Shown here: one piece after another, positions 7,000 to 7,955 of the stretch
How positions within the stretch are numbered: the first letter of the stretch is position 1
Layout of the letters: each line of letters opens with the position of its first letter
NCBI GenBank assembly: GCA_937920455.1
Contig: CALETX010000255.1
Coordinates: forward strand, 1-7,955
Direction of reading: 5' to 3'
Length of the DNA: 7,955 nucleotides
Source of the DNA: an uncultured bacterium
GTDB lineage: Bacteria; Verrucomicrobiota; Kiritimatiellia; UBA8416; CALETX01
Position numbers and translations under genes: made by a program
The notes under the pieces: model-generated
Database searches by the model: none
Seen by the model: the letters and a program-made list of their open reading frames with translations, nothing else
What the model was told of the DNA's origin: nothing

Positions 7000-7955
7000 T
7001 CAAAATTTCAAGTTCATGCCTGCCCTGAAGGTCCTGCCGGGAGCAGGATATATGCGTGCCCGACCCTCCCAGTCAACGTATCCGGCGCTGGAATATTCCT
7101 CATCCAGCAGATTGTCAGCGGCCATAAAAATTTCGAATCCATTCAATCTCGCCGGCGTATGGCTGATGTACACCGAAGCCACGCAGTACCCATCAAGCCA
7201 TCCGGCTGTGTTAGCATAATCCCCCCCGTACCGACTCCTGCCCAGCCATACCACCGAAGGAGCGCATTCGATCATGCCCGGAAGCCTCATGTCGAGTCCC
7301 ATAGCAACCTTATAGTCCGGCGCCAGGGGCACATCGCACCCCTTGTTGGGTCCGTCAGTAAACTCTGCCTCAGTCAACGCGCATCCGGCCCGCAACCTTG
7401 CGTGTTCTGCTATCTTGAATGAAAAATCAGCCTCCACGCCACGACGTCGCGTCTCATCCAGATTCTCGTTCCGCATGTCCAGAGCATTCCATGCGATCTC
7501 ATCCTTCATCTCCAGTTGAAAGACCGTGAGAGACGCCTCGACTCTTTCGCCAAAGCGGCCCTCCATGCCGGCTTCATACTGCATTCCCTCCTCAGCCTTC
7601 AGATCCGCGTACACGCGATCCGCTCCAAAACCCACATAACTCACCTGCTCGTCAACAAAAGGATATCTGTACACCCTGCCTGCCCTGGCATATATCCTCA
7701 CCGCTTCACCGATCTGCCTCAAAGCCGAAACATCCCACGCTGTCTGCTCATGGGTTGCGCTCCCGCCAATCGCCCCTGCAGCGCGCAAATCAGCGTCCAG
7801 CGCTGCGCGCTCGACCCGGCCGCCCACGCCAATTTTGGCCCCGCCGATCTTCGTTCCAGCGCGCAAGTAACCGCCTACTGTTTCCTTCGTAAGCGACGCC
7901 CCGCCCATCCTCGCAGACCGGCTCGGTTCGCCATAATAATCAACGTCCAGTTTGT
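7000..7955 (-). CDS. TonB-dependent outer-membrane receptor, C-terminal beta-barrel (partial)
   Basis: 317 residues are visible. The frame is open to the right window edge, so the N-terminal plug, TonB box and signal peptide lie outside. The product is an outer-membrane barrel that imports a large ligand (glycan, siderophore or cobamide) using TonB energy. Barrel-strand signatures appear in the expected order: EAGMEGRFGERVEASLTVFQ with MKDEIAWN, then NLDETRRRGVEADFSF, LRAGCALTEAEFTDGPNKG with PLAPDYKV, GGDYANTAGWLDGYCV, the FMAADNLLDEEY motif, and the C-terminal YPAPGRTFRAGMNLKF ending in the terminal Phe needed for BAM-dependent assembly. The ATG at 7906-7908 is internal, since the reading continues upstream (KLDVDYYGEPSRSAR). 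It is the first visible gene of the putative operon. No SusD-like partner follows it, unlike Bacteroidetes glycan importers. The ligand is not determinable. Confidence 0.93.
   Translation of the reverse strand, partial: KLDVDYYGEPSRSARMGGASLTKETVGGYLRAGTKIGGAKIGVGGRVERAALDADLRAAGAIGGSATHEQTAWDVSALRQIGEAVRIYARAGRVYRYPFVDEQVSYVGFGADRVYADLKAEEGMQYEAGMEGRFGERVEASLTVFQLEMKDEIAWNALDMRNENLDETRRRGVEADFSFKIAEHARLRAGCALTEAEFTDGPNKGCDVPLAPDYKVAMGLDMRLPGMIECAPSVVWLGRSRYGGDYANTAGWLDGYCVASVYISHTPARLNGFEIFMAADNLLDEEYSSAGYVDWEGRARIYPAPGRTFRAGMNLKF

Noticed and set aside
1..7955. CRISPR arrays, tRNA or rRNA genes, long direct repeats
   Set aside because: No regularly spaced repeats, cloverleaf-like segments or conserved rRNA stretches were seen by eye on either strand.

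Overview
The window looks like a piece of a Gram-negative bacterial genome of moderately high GC. A TonB-dependent outer-membrane receptor implies an outer membrane. A very large exported protein with two LamG-type jellyroll domains ahead of a GH123/DUF6067-like catalytic region is typical of polysaccharide-degrading members of the PVC group (Lentisphaerota, Kiritimatiellota, Planctomycetota) and similar lineages. That placement is inference from protein style only, since no marker gene is present.

Layout from right to left, which is the direction of transcription of the main locus (minus strand): (1) the C-terminal part of a TonB-dependent receptor, running in from beyond the window (7955-7000); (2) an aldo/keto reductase with a complete catalytic tetrad (6951-5956); (3) a zinc-type MDR dehydrogenase (5945-4911), whose Shine-Dalgarno directly abuts the reductase stop codon; (4) a 187-base gap with one possible hairpin; (5) a giant secreted LamG + glycoside-hydrolase-like protein of about 1398 residues (4723-526), interrupted as given by a single-base frameshift at about 4574-4576. 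All four genes are on one strand, and spacings of 48 and 10 bases join the first three, so they look like an operon with the fourth gene probably attached. Left of this, on the plus strand and convergent, is the C-terminal end of a DDE integrase-type transposase (from the window edge to a stop at 356). A short minus-strand ORF of unknown nature overlaps its tail (464-174).

Working model (inference): the exported LamG/GH-like enzyme binds and cleaves or modifies a glycan, the TonB-dependent receptor imports a product or cofactor, and the two cytosolic oxidoreductases interconvert a sugar, sugar alcohol or keto-sugar. There is no SusD partner, no sulfatase and no regulator in the visible part, so the substrate cannot be named. 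The transposase fragment marks a mobile-element boundary next to the 3' end of the locus.
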